Assembly (NCBI GenBank): GCA_964035545.1
Contig: OZ037768.1
Location: 21,842,819 to 21,906,818 of the forward strand
Length of the DNA stretch: 64,000 nt
Direction: 5' to 3'
Source: Bugula neritina
Taxonomy: Eukaryota; Bryozoa; Gymnolaemata; Cheilostomatida; Bugulidae
Position 1 is the stretch's first letter; every line of letters begins with the position of its first letter. The notes under the pieces are model-generated. The model ran no database searches. It had not been told where the DNA came from and saw only the letters and a program-made list of their open reading frames with translations. Shown piece by piece: positions 1 to 12,904 of this stretch. Made by a program: the position numbers and the translations under genes.

Positions 1-176
1 TCTGTCAAGCAATTCAATTTATATAAAAAGCTGTGCTGAAGTTACTAATTTTAATTTCCAGAAGTGTATACTAATATTTTATTAGTAATAGAACGCTTTC
101 AAAATATTAATAGTTGAAAGCAACTTATGCCGTGGTTCTGTAGATATTAGTAGATCTCGGGCTAATATATGGGCAG

Positions 177-2855
177 ATCTCCCAGGCAAGTGAAGACGGT
201 TATAAGTTTGAAACACGCATCAACATACACTCAGATGGGGAGTTTTCTTCTTATTCTTCTGTTGAACGATATCCTTTTGGCATAACAAAACATGAGCTGC
301 TTAGTCTGCCAGTAGACACTGTCTGCGAACAACGACCTCTAGATGATCATAGTGAATACATGAAACATGTTTACAGTCAAGAAGTCATTGAGTTTGAAGG
401 TCTAACTACTAATTCCAAGGTTAGTGGCCAAATCTTTGAATGATGTAGATGGCAAATATTTTACTTTTGCAGCTCTTTAAGAAATCAGTTCACAGTCTGA
501 TCAAATTGACAACATCCAATAATAGTGTACAACTGTTGACTCGCTTTAGTTATTATACATATGTACTTTAAATTAATGCAAATTAACTCTCTGTAAGAAC
601 CCCTGGTAGAAAAGGTTTTTTAGGCCAGCTAAACACTTGTTTCTACAGGAGCAATTATGACTGGGTGCCCTTCCTAGCATCACCATTGGCCTTTGTTGAA
701 TCTGAAGCCATGAAATTGTAATTACTAAGCCAGTGATCTAGCCACTAGATAGCAGTAGCTCACTCACGTGAATCATGAGACAGTTATTGCGTTTAAGTGT
801 TTTACTGTTACTCTAGCTGTCTAACACAATTAATTTTCTCAAGCCATTTTGCCAGCCTGCTTGTAAAAAACGCTTCTCATTAGGATTTTCTCATTAATTG
901 AAAATTAATTTGAAATATAATATTGCAGGAGGAAGTAAGTAGGTGGGTAAAGTTCCGCCCATTCTCTCAGTTGGGTATTGATGGCGTGTATAAATCTATA
1001 TACGGACCTCACGGAGAAGAGCTGATCCTTCTTCATGGTGTGCCAAATGAAAGGAAACTCATTGGCACAAAAATATTAGTATGTAGACTTCAGTTTGATA
1101 AATGTCAGAGAATAGTTCAAACTTGAGTTTTTTTATTTCCAAGTCACTTTTATTTATAGGCAGCATCTGTCACTATGGGGAGACTAAGGCATATGTTTCT
1201 ATGTTGATGTGACCTTGACATTCTGTTCAAGCACCTGTTAACACTTGACAATACCTATAGTGTCAGAATCCTAGATTACAAATTGATATAAACTTTTGCT
1301 ACATGATACAACATGTCTTGTCAAGCTATAATAGACTTGAAATACCAATGTTTGTTGCTTTACTGCTTTCCAGATTGTGTATTCAAACTGAAATATTTAT
1401 TTCCAAGCATAGTGCTGGAATGACATATACAAGATGGCGCTAGTAGACAAGATAAAAAGGAGTTTGGGTCTTTGAGTTTCTTTAATTAGTAATTTTAAGT
1501 AATAGTGGCATTTTATTTTATCCTTGGACAAGAACATGATTTCACAAATATGACATATCATGATTTTAGGGAGACCGGAATGTTCCATTTGGAAAACACA
1601 GCTTCGTTATTGATCTTGACAGGCCGTTAGTTTTGAACTCATCTCAGCAAGATTCATGTGAAACGTAAGTAACTTGAATTTAATAAATACGAGTAGCATA
1701 ATTTTGTTAAGCACCAACTGATAATTTTGAAAAATATTAGTGGCAAATCTTAACAAAATAGTGGTTTTTAAGTACCATTTTTTTCGAATTAAAATAGTTA
1801 CCTAACAACACTTATAAGACTATTTACTGCAATATTTTACAAATTTAAATATCGAATCGCTTGATGTCTAATAAAATAGAACAAAAAATGTGCTCAATTT
1901 TATTATTGTTTTTCACTATATGCCATCCAATATCACATCATTTGTGTGCGTGTGTGCGCTCGCGCGTGTGTGTGTGCATGCGCTCGTGAGTGCGCATGCG
2001 TGTGTGTATTATAAGCCACATTATAACTTTGAGGCTGGTAAAAATATGTACATAGTACACACATGATCACTAACTCTTGACTGTCCACTCACTACACACG
2101 TGTTATATGACCTCAGCGAGTAATGGTTGATGATTTGTTTAGTTTAGTAGCCGTTCATGCAGGAGAAGAAACAGCACAGAAAGCTTCTAGTCAGCCATTC
2201 TGTGTACCATCAGGAGCGTCATATGTAGATCAAAATATTTTGAAATTCAACACTTGCGTTGAGAGGTATGGCCTGCCTACATGATCTGTATAGGATTGTA
2301 AATTTCTTTGTTTTTTTTATTTGAAGCCAAGCGTTTTATATTATATCTTAAAATGTATATATGTGACTGACCCTGTTTGTGTAATTTCTCTCAAATGGCA
2401 ATGAAAGTTCAGCTGTTAAAAAAAACTGATTTGTCCGTGTCATTGCTTTTATTAATCATACTGGACTGTGCAAAACTGATTACTACACCTTTTTTTATAT
2501 CTGGTCATATTTAAATTACAAAGGTGGATTTAACTTAAGAATTCATGCACATAACTTGGCGAAGTCATGTTTTTAAAGAATTAGCCAGAACTGGTCCGTT
2601 ACAAAGCAGATATTAGCTGCTTCTAACAAGTCTTGGATGAGCTTAATGAACTGGCGAGATAAATGAAGTGTATTCGATTTGTCTAGTAAACTTTTCAGAT
2701 ATGCTGGGAGAGGAACCCTGGCCTATGATGACTATACTGATCCATGGTGGTGTGACACTCATTTCATTCGCTTAGATGAGGACCACTTTGCGGTACACTT
2801 TTTCTATGGACATTACCTAGGGTTCTACACAAGACATAGGGACATTGTGTTTTAA
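177..2855 (+). CDS. FBXO31: FBXO31-like F-box protein, C-terminal part (5' end outside window)
   Basis: Five joined exons: 177-419, 929-1078, 1570-1664, 2143-2265 and 2699-2855 (TAA at 2853-2855). All introns are GT-AG and the phases join, giving the last 255 residues. FBXO31 is the substrate receptor of an SCF ubiquitin ligase that binds cyclin D1 and recognises damaged C-terminally amidated proteins. The match is to its C-terminal cyclin-D1-binding domain: a 'YGPHGEELILL' strand followed by 'IGTKILGDRNVPFG' parallels the human block 'YGSHGLEIVML...GTKITGDPNIPAG'. Further on, 'SQPFCVPSG' and 'RLDEDHFAVHFF' parallel 'GQPFVLPVG' and 'LFDEDRFGFVWL'. The F-box itself lies upstream and is not visible. 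The first exon could start at 186 instead of 177, as both AGs are in frame. The family call comes from remembered human sequence; the orthologue symbol is likely but not proven. Confidence 0.75.
1945..2010. repeat. Alternating purine-pyrimidine GT/GC tract
   Basis: Imperfect (GT)n mixed with GCGC and CATGCG steps inside an intron of the FBXO31-like gene. Such alternating tracts can adopt Z-DNA. No gene is seen here. Confidence 0.7.
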
Positions 2856-3611
2856 CCTAATACATCATTTTGTTTCAAAAAATTTCTTTAGACATTATTT
2901 CTAGCATGTTTTTTTTATAGGTTTTTTTATTTAAATACAATAATATTTGTGCAATAGCATTTTCTCTGTGATAACATACTTTGATAAATTTTTAAGAATT
3001 TATTATTCAATAACCCATTTCTTCCGTTGCAAAACAACAATTCATTGTCTAACAACGTAACAAGAATGATTAACACATCTTCAAATGACAGAAGTGCTAC
3101 ATGGTTAAAAATAAATTTCATTATTCAACAAGTTTACAGATTGTTTGTTTCAGAACATCTATTTAGTTTATAAGTTTATTCTATTGAATTAAGTTTATTT
3201 TAAAAGGACAGTCCTGAAATAGTGTTATGTCAATATAGCAAAAGTTGCACTAGCTAGCATCGTGAGCATAATGATAGCAATCTCACAGTAAATTAAAATA
3301 AATAAATAATAATTTCACAACTCTCATTCTTAATTTTGCCAAAAATCTAAACACAGAGGTTATGAGAGTGAATCTTTTACATTTCTAGTGAGCTATTGTA
3401 ACCCTGAACAAATAAATAAATGTTTGTTTACGGCTATTAAAATATTTCTGCCAGAAAAGTCAAGTATAAAAGGACTTATGTAGCATAATACGCTTCAGTC
3501 ATACAACTGCAGTTCCACTGGATGAGGTGGTCCTCAACCTTTGCTGATAGTCTCACAAAAACCCTTTCTGCCCAATCAGACACCAGCTATGGGTGTTGAG
3601 GTGCTGAATAC
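2856..3611. other. Shared 3' flank of the FBXO31-like gene and CCNDBP1
   Basis: The two genes converge on this 756-bp stretch. An AATAAA for the plus gene is at about 3294. The reverse complement (TTTATT at about 3175-3180) could serve the minus gene. If these are used, the 3' UTRs would run close together or overlap. No coding exon is seen. Confidence 0.5.
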
Positions 3612-6600
3612 TCAAGTAACCAAATTGCTGACTTTATTATCATTGTGGGATATAGCGTTTTCCAGCAGCGTTGTCCATTGTACGTCCTGCTCTGTGCAGA
3701 AGTGTGATTCCCTAAAGTAACAGATAATAAAACAACTGTAAACAGCGAAATAAAAACCTCTATATAATATGAATAAACAAAGCACTTTAGCAAACAAAAT
3801 GAAATCATTAATAATCTGTTCTTTGAACGAATCACAATTTGACTTGAATATTTAAAAAATTTGGTTAGTAAATTCACAAGAAATAGAATAAAATGAAATA
3901 CTAAATAATAACCAAACTTTACCGAAATACTGCGAGTAGGGAACTCAAATGATTGGCAAGAGGTTTAAAAGTTCGTCTGACTTCAACCACTGAGACTGGA
4001 GAGTAGAGAGAGACTGCAAAATCATCTACTGTTTCACTTGTCTTATCAATCACATCACCCAAAATATCGGCATCAGTGACTTGCTGGGCAGTCTCGCTGT
4101 GTCCATTTACCTAAAGTCAAAAGATATATGATTGGATAACTCACAGTCAAAACACCAATGATTGGTCAATCAAAGTAGCATGACTGAAATGAAGGTAATA
4201 GAAAAGGTGTTGAAAGAATAAAATTAACAGTATATAAAATAATTAAAAAGATTAAAGAAAGAATAAAGAATTAAAGGTATAAAAGAATTAAAAGTATAAG
4301 CGCCAACATTTCCATTTAACAAAATTAACATAAATAATTGTTGTAAGCAATAAGGATGTTAAACTTTACGTGAATTAATCACAAGAGCATAACTGAAACT
4401 AATGGAGCTGCAAAGTAACCATGTTTGGCTCAGCATCTTTAAAGCGCCTAAACCATTGTTGGAAGAAGTTGTGTACTCTCCAATTTACCATTATCAGATG
4501 GAATGTGGGCTAAAATAGAAGACAACTTCTGCTGTGAATAAATCCTGTACCTGTATAGATTTTAGAGACTTGTGTAGCAGTATCTTCGCTGTTTTCACTA
4601 GTCCTATGCCAGCTATTAATATAGAATAATCGTATTGAGATGACGACTCCTCAGAGCTCTCACTTGGACAAGTTTTCTTGATCTGCAAACAACAACCCTA
4701 TAACCTGACCTAGCAACTCTAGGAGACATGCAAATGGTAAAATAAAGGTGAAACAATCTGAAAAGCCAACAGATTTCCTTTGAGATGTCATGTTATAAAC
4801 AGCTATACGAGTTTTACAGACAATAGTTTGGGAGTTGTCTTCTAAATCACTAATAAACAGGAGCAGTAATTCGTTGCTTTTAGACAGTTGCTAACTTATA
4901 ATTGATATACCAGCCTATCAGTGTCTATTAGATAATATATGTGACCTATATACTATATATAAATCTCTAGATTGAGTATTTGTAATAATCATATGTACCT
5001 CCTCCAGCTCAAACAAAGCATCATTTACCAGCTCCAACACCTGCTTCTGTTTTTCAACCAGGCTGGATTTGTTGTCTTTGGGCATATTATTCACAGCAGA
5101 GCACAACTCCCATATTGCTCCTGTACTCTGCGCTATACTGTAAGATTCATGCATTGTGAGTCTAGAATGCATTTGTGGCACCATTTATTTTTCCAGGAAA
5201 GATACCAGTTTGGCTGAACTAAGTAACTATTGCTAACTATTTAGACATTACAGTTGCAACAGACTAAATTTTGCCATCCTTATATCAAACGACACTTAAA
5301 GCCATGAGCGTACAGCTCCAGTCTTACAATAACTTATAAACCTTCACTATAACCTATAAACTATAAAATCAAATTAATTGGCTTATACTTTACTTTCATG
5401 TGACTAAATACAAAGTAATAGTTATGATAATACAGAGTAGTACATATGATAATACAAAGTAGTAGATATGATAATATAGAGTAGTAGATATGATAATACA
5501 AAGTAATAGATATGATAATACAAAGTAGTAGATATTATAATACAGAGTTAGCCTAGGGCCACACTGTGCGTATTTTCGCATGCGAAAATTGAAATCACAA
5601 GTAGCAAAGGTGTCCACTGTGCGCGTTGAGAAAACGCCTTTGCTACTTGTGGTTTCAATTTTCGCATGCGAAAATACGCACCGTGTGGCCCTAGGCTAAT
5701 AGATATGATAATACAGAGTAGTAGATATGATAATACAAAGTAATAGATATTATAATATAAAGTAGTAGATATGATAATACAAAGTAATAAACAAACCTCT
5801 GTGTATCGGAGTTCCACAAAGTTTTGGAATATCGTAACAAGGTGGTGAGTAACACTACATAGAATCTGTGCCACCTCCCAAACAGCATCTGACCTGAATA
5901 AAGAGAGGTATAGCTGTATGTTTGGTATAAAAACTAAAAATATTTCTTGATTATCATTCCGAGACATAATTCTTTTTCTTGTAGAAATCTTACAATCACA
6001 AGGTCGTGCAGTTTTCCGAATAAGAGATTTATTTATGCAGAAACTTCTCACTTTATGGCTCCCTTTATTTCACTATCATTGAAAAATTGTTTGTATACGA
6101 ACAATTAGCACACATTAAAAAACTGTAACTATGTTTCAGTTCAACCTATGAAATTTGCTAATAAATATCCAGGCTGGTAAAAGTTTCTTAGCAGGCTTGT
6201 GATTGGACAGAAACAATAGATAATACAGTCAAGACAAAGAGAAGACAAACCTTGCTGTAGAGGTAAATGATAAATGCTGGAAACAAGAGCAAGTACACAC
6301 TTAGTTCCACCATCAAACAACTTCTCTGCATCTTTACACTTGGGGAACGGCTTCGATGAATATGAAACTGATAGTTTATTCACTTCCTTTTGAAGCAAAT
6401 CCAAGATGCTGTCTATTAAAAAACAACAATGCTTAGAAATATCAAATGCTCCATGTTTGCACATGCATTTCTGTTGAAGCATAAATGATTGAAGTAAAGC
6501 AGTACAACAAAAGATATGTTATGTAAACCTTCAGCTCCAGCTATTAGTTCTACAAACAACTTTATACCTTGCTTAGTCCAGAATACCCCAGCATTGAAAT

Positions 6601-6828
6601 CACCAATTTCTGCTTTCCAATTTGTCTCTCCTGAAATAGAAGACTGAAGTGATCGAAAAGAAATAATGGGATGGGAAGCAAACGCAATTTATTTCTATAT
6701 AAAAATAGCCACACTATATATACTATATACTAACCTTTCACTTGATCTAATGCACATTGGATTTGTTCAGTAAATAATCTGGGGGCTTGTAAGCAATCAC
6801 ACAATGCCAAACATTCTGTTGAACTCAT
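3612..6828 (-). CDS. CCNDBP1: Cyclin-D1-binding protein 1 (GCIP family), complete
   Basis: Eight minus-strand exons: 6828-6735 (ATG at 6828), 6630-6529, 6412-6251, 5888-5797, 5127-4999, 4682-4551, 4110-3923 and 3711-3612 (TGA). Phases join exactly to 332 aa; the human protein is 360 aa. CCNDBP1 is an all-helical HLH-like regulator that binds cyclin D1 and GRAP2 and lowers CDK4/Rb/E2F signalling. Matching blocks are 'FNAGVFW' (human FNREMFW), 'MPKDNKSSLVEK' (IPRDNKAALL), 'ETVDDFAVSLYSPV' (PSVDDLALSIYPP) and the C-terminal 'TTLLENAISH' (IPLLINAIDH). The acceptor of exon 4 has an alternative a few bases upstream; the one chosen keeps the frame and the conserved helix. Intron 4 holds a tandem repeat and a foldback element. 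The last exon is open in a second frame, but only the frame given matches the family. Confidence 0.88.
5409..5791. repeat. 22-bp tandem repeat in CCNDBP1 intron 4
   Basis: Degenerate copies of a 22-bp unit (core GATATGATAATACAAAG plus TAGTA) run from about 5409 to 5547 and again from about 5700 to 5791. They are split by the foldback element at 5551-5696. The array ends about 5 bp from the donor of exon 4. Minus-strand reading frames through it rich in Tyr, Leu and Ile are repeat artefacts. Confidence 0.85.
5551..5696. mobile_element. Foldback MITE (about 60-bp inverted arms)
   Basis: The arms beginning GCCTAGGGCCACAC are near-perfect inverted repeats of about 60 bp around a spacer of about 25 bp. 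Each arm contains the palindrome TTTTCGCATGCGAAAA. TA dinucleotides flank both ends, which would fit a TA target duplication. The element is much GC-richer than its surroundings and interrupts the 22-bp tandem array. There is no coding capacity. The superfamily is undecided: Tc1/mariner by the TA flank, or Harbinger-like by the arm sequence. Confidence 0.8.
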
Positions 6829-9800
6829 GACTAATCTGAACTCTGAAAAAGTTATAAGAAATCAATATTTTATTTGCTAGCGCTAGAAAATATAATTTAG
6901 TGCAATTTTTATACGCTTTTAACTATACCTTCACCTTAGCACCTCTTTGTACCATTCGAATGTTTAAGACTCAGTATATCAAGAAAACTTCAAAAACACA
7001 TTTTACAAAAATACTCACAAAAAGTCTCATTAATGCATCATTTAACCTTGCACAATGTATTCATAAAAACACCTTTGCTTTGTTTTACAATGCATTCATG
7101 CTTGGTGAATTCAGTAAATTTCAAATGTTCCAATAATGCTAGGTGACTAAAAACATTTTCAACAACATTGACAATCAATTAAAATTGGAGTTTTAATGAA
7201 CTCTTTAAAATTCCAGACCTACAGTTTGCTAGGATTAAAGAAAGCTCATAAGTGAGCATTTTTAGTGCTTATTCTGATACAAATAATCTAAGTAACTTTA
7301 GGCAAAGCTATAAAATCTGGCAATTATATCTTTTTATCATAGTGAGTCCAACGTCTACTTGAATAATGAATTATTATACGCCAGCCAAAAATTTTTAAGT
7401 ATACTATGTGATCAAAAATGGCATAGAGTCAAAAATACCTATAATTTTAATAATAAAATCAATTTCTATTTATATACATGGTGACAATTATAAATTTGGG
7501 CATTAGTTGGTTGGACATGCAGTTTTAAAAACTTACACTCGAAACATAAAATAAATCAACAATATTATAAAGCATCATGATTATGATTTTCTAAAAGTAA
7601 ATCCGTACATTACCTAGAAAATGCAGAATTACTATGAATATGAGTATACTGTAAGTGTATAGCTATCAGCTATGAGCACCAATATTACTACCAGTACAAT
7701 AGTATAATAATATTATTCCCTATAAATATCCATGCTAATTGTTTAGCACAATCTATAGTAATGACTAATGAGAATACTAATGACTAAGTCTAATGAGCAG
7801 TAGCTTTTTGAAAAAAGATATTAATAATAAAATTAAATATAATTAAAATTACTATGTCTATTAGTATTACTATTAGTATTAGATAATCATAATAATAATC
7901 GTAATGTTATTAATGATAATGATAATCATAATGACTAATACCTGTCGATGTTATCTCCACACTGGACCTCCCTAAAGGGAAGATGGGGTGTACCGTATAT
8001 AAAAAATGAGTTGTCAGTACTTGGGCAGTAGTCTAAAAAAATGTTAACATTCTTGTGCAGATTAACTAGCCTGTCTGTGTGTGATTTACAGTTATGGGCC
8101 ACTCTGAAAGTCATTCAATCAGTGCTGATCCTCATATCTCTAATCGTTCTTGGGAGAAAACTATAAAGATATCCATTCTTGTTTGCTCTCACTGATTTGG
8201 GAAGTCCTGAAACCATTTTGCAACAAGAACCTTCACATTCAATATATCAATACGAATATTAATACATCTATTTCTAATTCTATACTGATTAATATTATCA
8301 TATTGATATTCATATTGATAAAATTAAATGATAGTACTATCAGTTTGAGTATGAGTATCACTATCAGTATCACTATCAGTTTCACTTATTTAGTTATTAA
8401 TAATCAATTATTTGTAATTTAAATTATACATATTTATAGTTATACTAATACTTAGTACTTACAGTTACTACTTATAGTTATTTACTTATTAGTTATTAGC
8501 TATTGAAACTGAATAGCATTAGCTTATAGTTATACTTACAGTTATGTTATTATTATTATTATTAATAATAATATTAATTATTATTAATATTAATTTATTA
8601 TATATTATTTAATATCAATATTTATATTGCCATTGGGCGGCATCATTCATTCATTGGCATTTGACTTTCACTTTGAGTTTGTGTATCAAATGTAAAACTG
8701 GTGAAATTTGAAAGAAAAAGCAATACCACCAATGATTATAATTGTCTAACGTAAAAATAGTTTTTCAAAATACAAATTTGTATAAAGTTCATCAATATTA
8801 ATTTTATAGCAGTAATGAATAATTATAATGATAATCATAAGGAATATTCACAAATTTGGTGTCGAGTTCAGCATGTCACGTGGGATGAAATTTAGAAAGT
8901 ATATTCAATGGGATCACTTATGCTTAAATAAACCCGCCGCTAGCTTTATCGTTAGCTCAAACGTACAACTAGTAAGTATTATAAAAATATTCTTTTATTA
9001 TTTCTATCTTTGAGTTTGTTGAAAGATACTAATGTGTAAAATATGATTAGCTGTTTAAAAGCAAAAACATATTTAATATTGAATTTATTATCACAATTTA
9101 AATATATGTTGAATCTCAAATAAAATCTCTCTGTTGTATAGAATTGGCATTGCTTTCCAGTTCACTTCCTTGAGATTTCAACTTCACGCCATATTTTAAA
9201 ACTCCGATACTATTTTTTAGTCGTATAACAGTCTGATAATTTCTTGGTTGTCGCTTTATGATTGGATTTACTTGGCTAATAAAGTCAACTACATCAACAA
9301 ATCACGCAAGCAATGCAAAATATGAAACACGTTATTAGTAGTAATAGATTACCAGCAGAAATCCTGATTGGCTTAATACTAATAGAAGTAGCACTTTTGA
9401 TGGAATTAAAATATTTGTAAAATTATAACTATAAGTTACTACGTTTTGGTACTAAATTTAATACATTTATTTTGTAATGTTGCTTTTTTAAACATATGCC
9501 TATGGCAATAACTGTCCGAAAATAATATATCTAAAGAGTAAAGTGTGTACCAGTATGAGTATAACTATAAGTTAGTATAAGTATAAGTGAATTTGAAGGA
9601 AAAATCATTAAATAAATGAATTCAAATTGAAATTTATTACTTAATAATAATAATCATTATCATTATTATAATTTAAATTGTAATATTATTAATATAAATA
9701 CTCAATTTTAAATAGTAATAATATTATTATATTAATATTTACTAATACTAGTCATTGTCAAGTTTAACATACATCATTATCATACAATACATGTACTTGT

Positions 9801-9887
9801 AGTTTCAATTCAACTTCAGGTACTGTGAAAGTCTAATTAGTGAACTACAATCATCATCATCGTAATCAAGACTGTGAATATTAGAAT
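6829..9887. other. Intergenic region between CCNDBP1 and MYDGF (head to head)
   Basis: About 3 kb upstream of both genes. I see no exon with family support. Much of 7840-8640 and 9620-9740 is low-complexity TAATA/ATTAGTA sequence. Short open frames at 6900-7136, 8150-8422 and 8828-9013 look random. Promoters of both flanking genes must lie here, but no clear TATA or initiator motif stands out. Confidence 0.5.
7840..8640. repeat. Degenerate AT-rich simple sequence
   Basis: Runs of ATTAGTATT, AATAATAAT, TATCAGTATCACTATCAG and similar units make up most of this stretch. The same sequence type recurs at 26040-26420, 27480-27790 and 46840-47450. Confidence 0.75.
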
Positions 9888-12793
9888 ATGTACATACACC
9901 GGCTGAATTCGTTGGTGGTCATTGTGATTTTGGCAATTATAACACGATTAGCAGCTTCTTCCGAAATTTATCATTTCGAATTGAAGCCGGCTGGCATAGA
10001 GCAGCATGTTCAACATGAGGCGGTAAGATTAACTCGAACTAGTTGATAACATAAACACAGTTGTGAGTTGTGATCATAGGTTGACTATGATAGAAACCAG
10101 TTGTAATCACCATGACTACTTTCAGCTTGCCAGTTAATGAGTTATATATACTTATTAGTTATTACTAGTTGTCTGGTCGTTGTAACTGTCCACAGCAATT
10201 TCAAATTTAGATTCAGGGCTGGTATACAAAATACTGTCTACCATAATCATTTACTAGTGACCCAAAGTTACTTACTGAATTGGATTTAGTTTTAGTATTT
10301 CTAATAAAAAATATATGCACTGTACATTAATAATTGTCATTACAATTGGTGAAATTATAAAAAAAGAACAGTTAGTTCTAGGCTGATGAACTATAAACTT
10401 AAAAATGGTATTTTGTCCTTGTTATTGTAGTATGGAGTGCAATGCAGCTTTACTTACTCTGCAGAAGGAGGGACTAAAGAAGTACGTATACATAAAGCAT
10501 AGATTTTACATAGATTATGTCACAGTCTACTCACCTTTTACTAGCAGTCTCTGTATGGTAGTTATTTCTTTTGATGCTTATGCTTATTCTCACACTGGTA
10601 AGTTATTTGCCCAATCCTTTTATTTTATAAAGTTCTTACGCCAGTGAAAGCAATAATATAGTTTTTGTTGCTTTAGAACTGAATAGAGCAAAGCTGTAGA
10701 AAGCTTTTGAATTTTAATTTGCTGCGGAGTGGAACTTTTTCTTTAACTGAAAATAAAGCTGTAAACTTGGTTGCAAATGCCACGAAAAATACAGTTTACA
10801 AGCTTCTTAATCATTTTTCAGACTCAGGGTTGTGGACCTGTTACTTTTGAGTATTCATTTAAACACTGGTGAGCTAGCAATTACTAATTGCCATCCGACC
10901 TTTTCTCATCTATTTAAAGTTCTAAACACACTTGGCCAAAGTATGCTATAGTAGAGTGAAATTTCACTAATTTGCAATATTTATGCTGCAAAGCACAAGC
11001 AATGAACTTTAAAAGTTTCACTTCTGTTTGACAAAAATAATGTTTCAGATTATGTAAAACTTGCAGAACACCACTAGGCCACTATTAAATCCCTCAATTT
11101 AATTGTAGAAACCTTGCACTCACTCTGTTGCATAATATATTTGACAAAGTGAATAGAAGATGATTTTATCCCTTTACTGTGTTTTCTGTTTTCACCCTTA
11201 TGCGAAATATTTGAGTATAATACAATAATAATACAATGTGAATATGGCATTAAGTAACTGTTCTGTTTCTAAATTTTGCTTGCAATCACTATTTATATGC
11301 AGCTTTTAGAAGTTGCTTTCTCACGTATAATGCAACTGTCAGCCAGGTACTTATGATATTAAGATTTATTAGTGAAAACTGAATAGAAATTTAAGTCAAG
11401 CAAAAATATTATAAATAATCCTTCTTTTCTTTTTTAAAACAGAAATGAAAAGTAAATTTCTATAGAGATGTAAATTAGTTCGTAGATTCGTGGTGCTAAT
11501 TAACACCATACAAGCAGAAAATAATGTTAAATTTTAGTTAAATGAATGGATTCAAATTGTCTTTTACACAGCATATACTATGTCATGCACTCATGTTATA
11601 TCATTAGGGGTTGTTCAAAAGCAGTTGCTAGTGTTTCAACAAAATCTCAAATGTGACAATACAGCAACAATTGCTTTCTGCATACTGTTAGAAGAGACAA
11701 CTCCCTATTTCATTTTGTGTTCCTTGTGCATAGCATTACATTTATACTTGATAAAACTTGTGGACGGCTGTGTTGTTGATCAACAGAATGTCTCTTACAT
11801 TTTCTAGCCAGTGTTAGGTGTAATGGGGAGAAAACTCTGAATGATAATTACTTTTTACCACTCTGTATTATGCTCACAGTATACATAAGATTATATATAT
11901 AGCATGTCATGGTGTAACTTGATTCCAGCTCTGGTCTGTGGACATCAAGCGTAGCAAGGATCATAAGGACGTTCTCTGTGTGATCGAGAGGCCTGATAAG
12001 CAGTCCTACCTCATGTTTGAATCCTTCTCCGTGCATGTCTCCAATGCTAATATCAAAAATGCAAAAATCTATGTAAGTGAATGCTGTTGTAAATGGCTAT
12101 TTTTATCATCACTTTTTACTCTCAGTGGTGGTATCTGAATTAAATTTATAGCAGCTCTCTAATGAAGTGTTAGCCTCATCACAAAATGTTTATAGTAATA
12201 TATTTTATATTGTTAAAACTGCCAATTCGTTCATTGGTCACTGCAAACTTGAAGTGAGTTTATCAAGCATTGCAGTCTTTTACTAGAAAAGATCATTTAT
12301 GTACTATATCACATTTCTTATTGCAGAAAGACCAAGATAATAAATTGCCAGATGATATGCTAGTCATAGACCACAGTAAACAAACAGGTAAAATATATTT
12401 TTACGTAATGAAAATATTGTTACTACAATTATGCTACATTGTTTAGAGGTTCTATAATATTGTAATACCCAAGAATTGTTATATATATCTTCTTGAAGGC
12501 AATGAGTTTAATTTACTGGTGCAGCTGTGTTTTCTTTTAGGCCAGTTTACTTATAGCATTATATTTATAGCATTTGCACTATAAATTTGTAGGGGTTACC
12601 ATGTAGTGGCTGTTGATTGCTTATTTTCAAATGTCAATATTTGCATCACTCCTTGTCAATGTATAACATAATATTACCACTGTGACTTGGGACAAAGTTT
12701 AATCTTTTTATAGTCAGTAACTCGGATTCTTTCAAGAACGAAATGTCAAGGTTGAGAATACGCGCCTCCATACGAAGTCGCAGTGAACTTTAG
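9888..12793 (+). CDS. MYDGF: Myeloid-derived growth factor (MYDGF), complete
   Basis: Five exons: 9888-10022 (ATG at 9888), 10431-10481, 11929-12072, 12327-12387 and 12714-12793 (TAG at 12791). They splice in phase to 156 aa; the human protein is 173 aa. Residues 1-24 form a signal peptide with a Leu/Ile/Val-rich core and likely cleavage after Ala-Ala-Ser. Matching blocks are 'CSFTYSAEGGTKE' (human CMFTYASQGGTNE), 'IERPDKQSYLMF' (IWRPQGKSYLYF) and the tail 'SFKNEMSRL' (AFKAELSKL). Two Cys at residues 50 and 79 have the same 29-residue spacing as the human disulphide pair. The protein ends in RSEL, like the human RTEL, an ER-retrieval-type tail. MYDGF is a secretory-pathway beta-sandwich protein, a paracrine factor in mammals; its invertebrate role is unclear. 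The last exon lies behind a short-spaced AG at 12713. Confidence 0.9.
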
Positions 12794-12898
12794 CCTATAA
12801 GTGAGAATAAACTGCCGCTTGTACTAATAATGGACTTTATATTCAGCATAGCTGAATGAGTATTCCACTGCTTGTATTTTATGTGTTTTATTATAATC

Positions 12899-12904
12899 AA
12901 TAAA
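12899..12904 (+). terminator. AATAAA poly(A) signal of MYDGF
   Basis: The hexamer lies about 105 bp after the MYDGF stop codon and is the first AATAAA on the sense strand. Confidence 0.65.

Noticed and set aside
5396-6051. Tyr/Leu-rich minus-strand frames of 65-167 aa
   Set aside because: They run through a 22-bp repeat and a foldback element. Only 5797-5888 is a supported exon.
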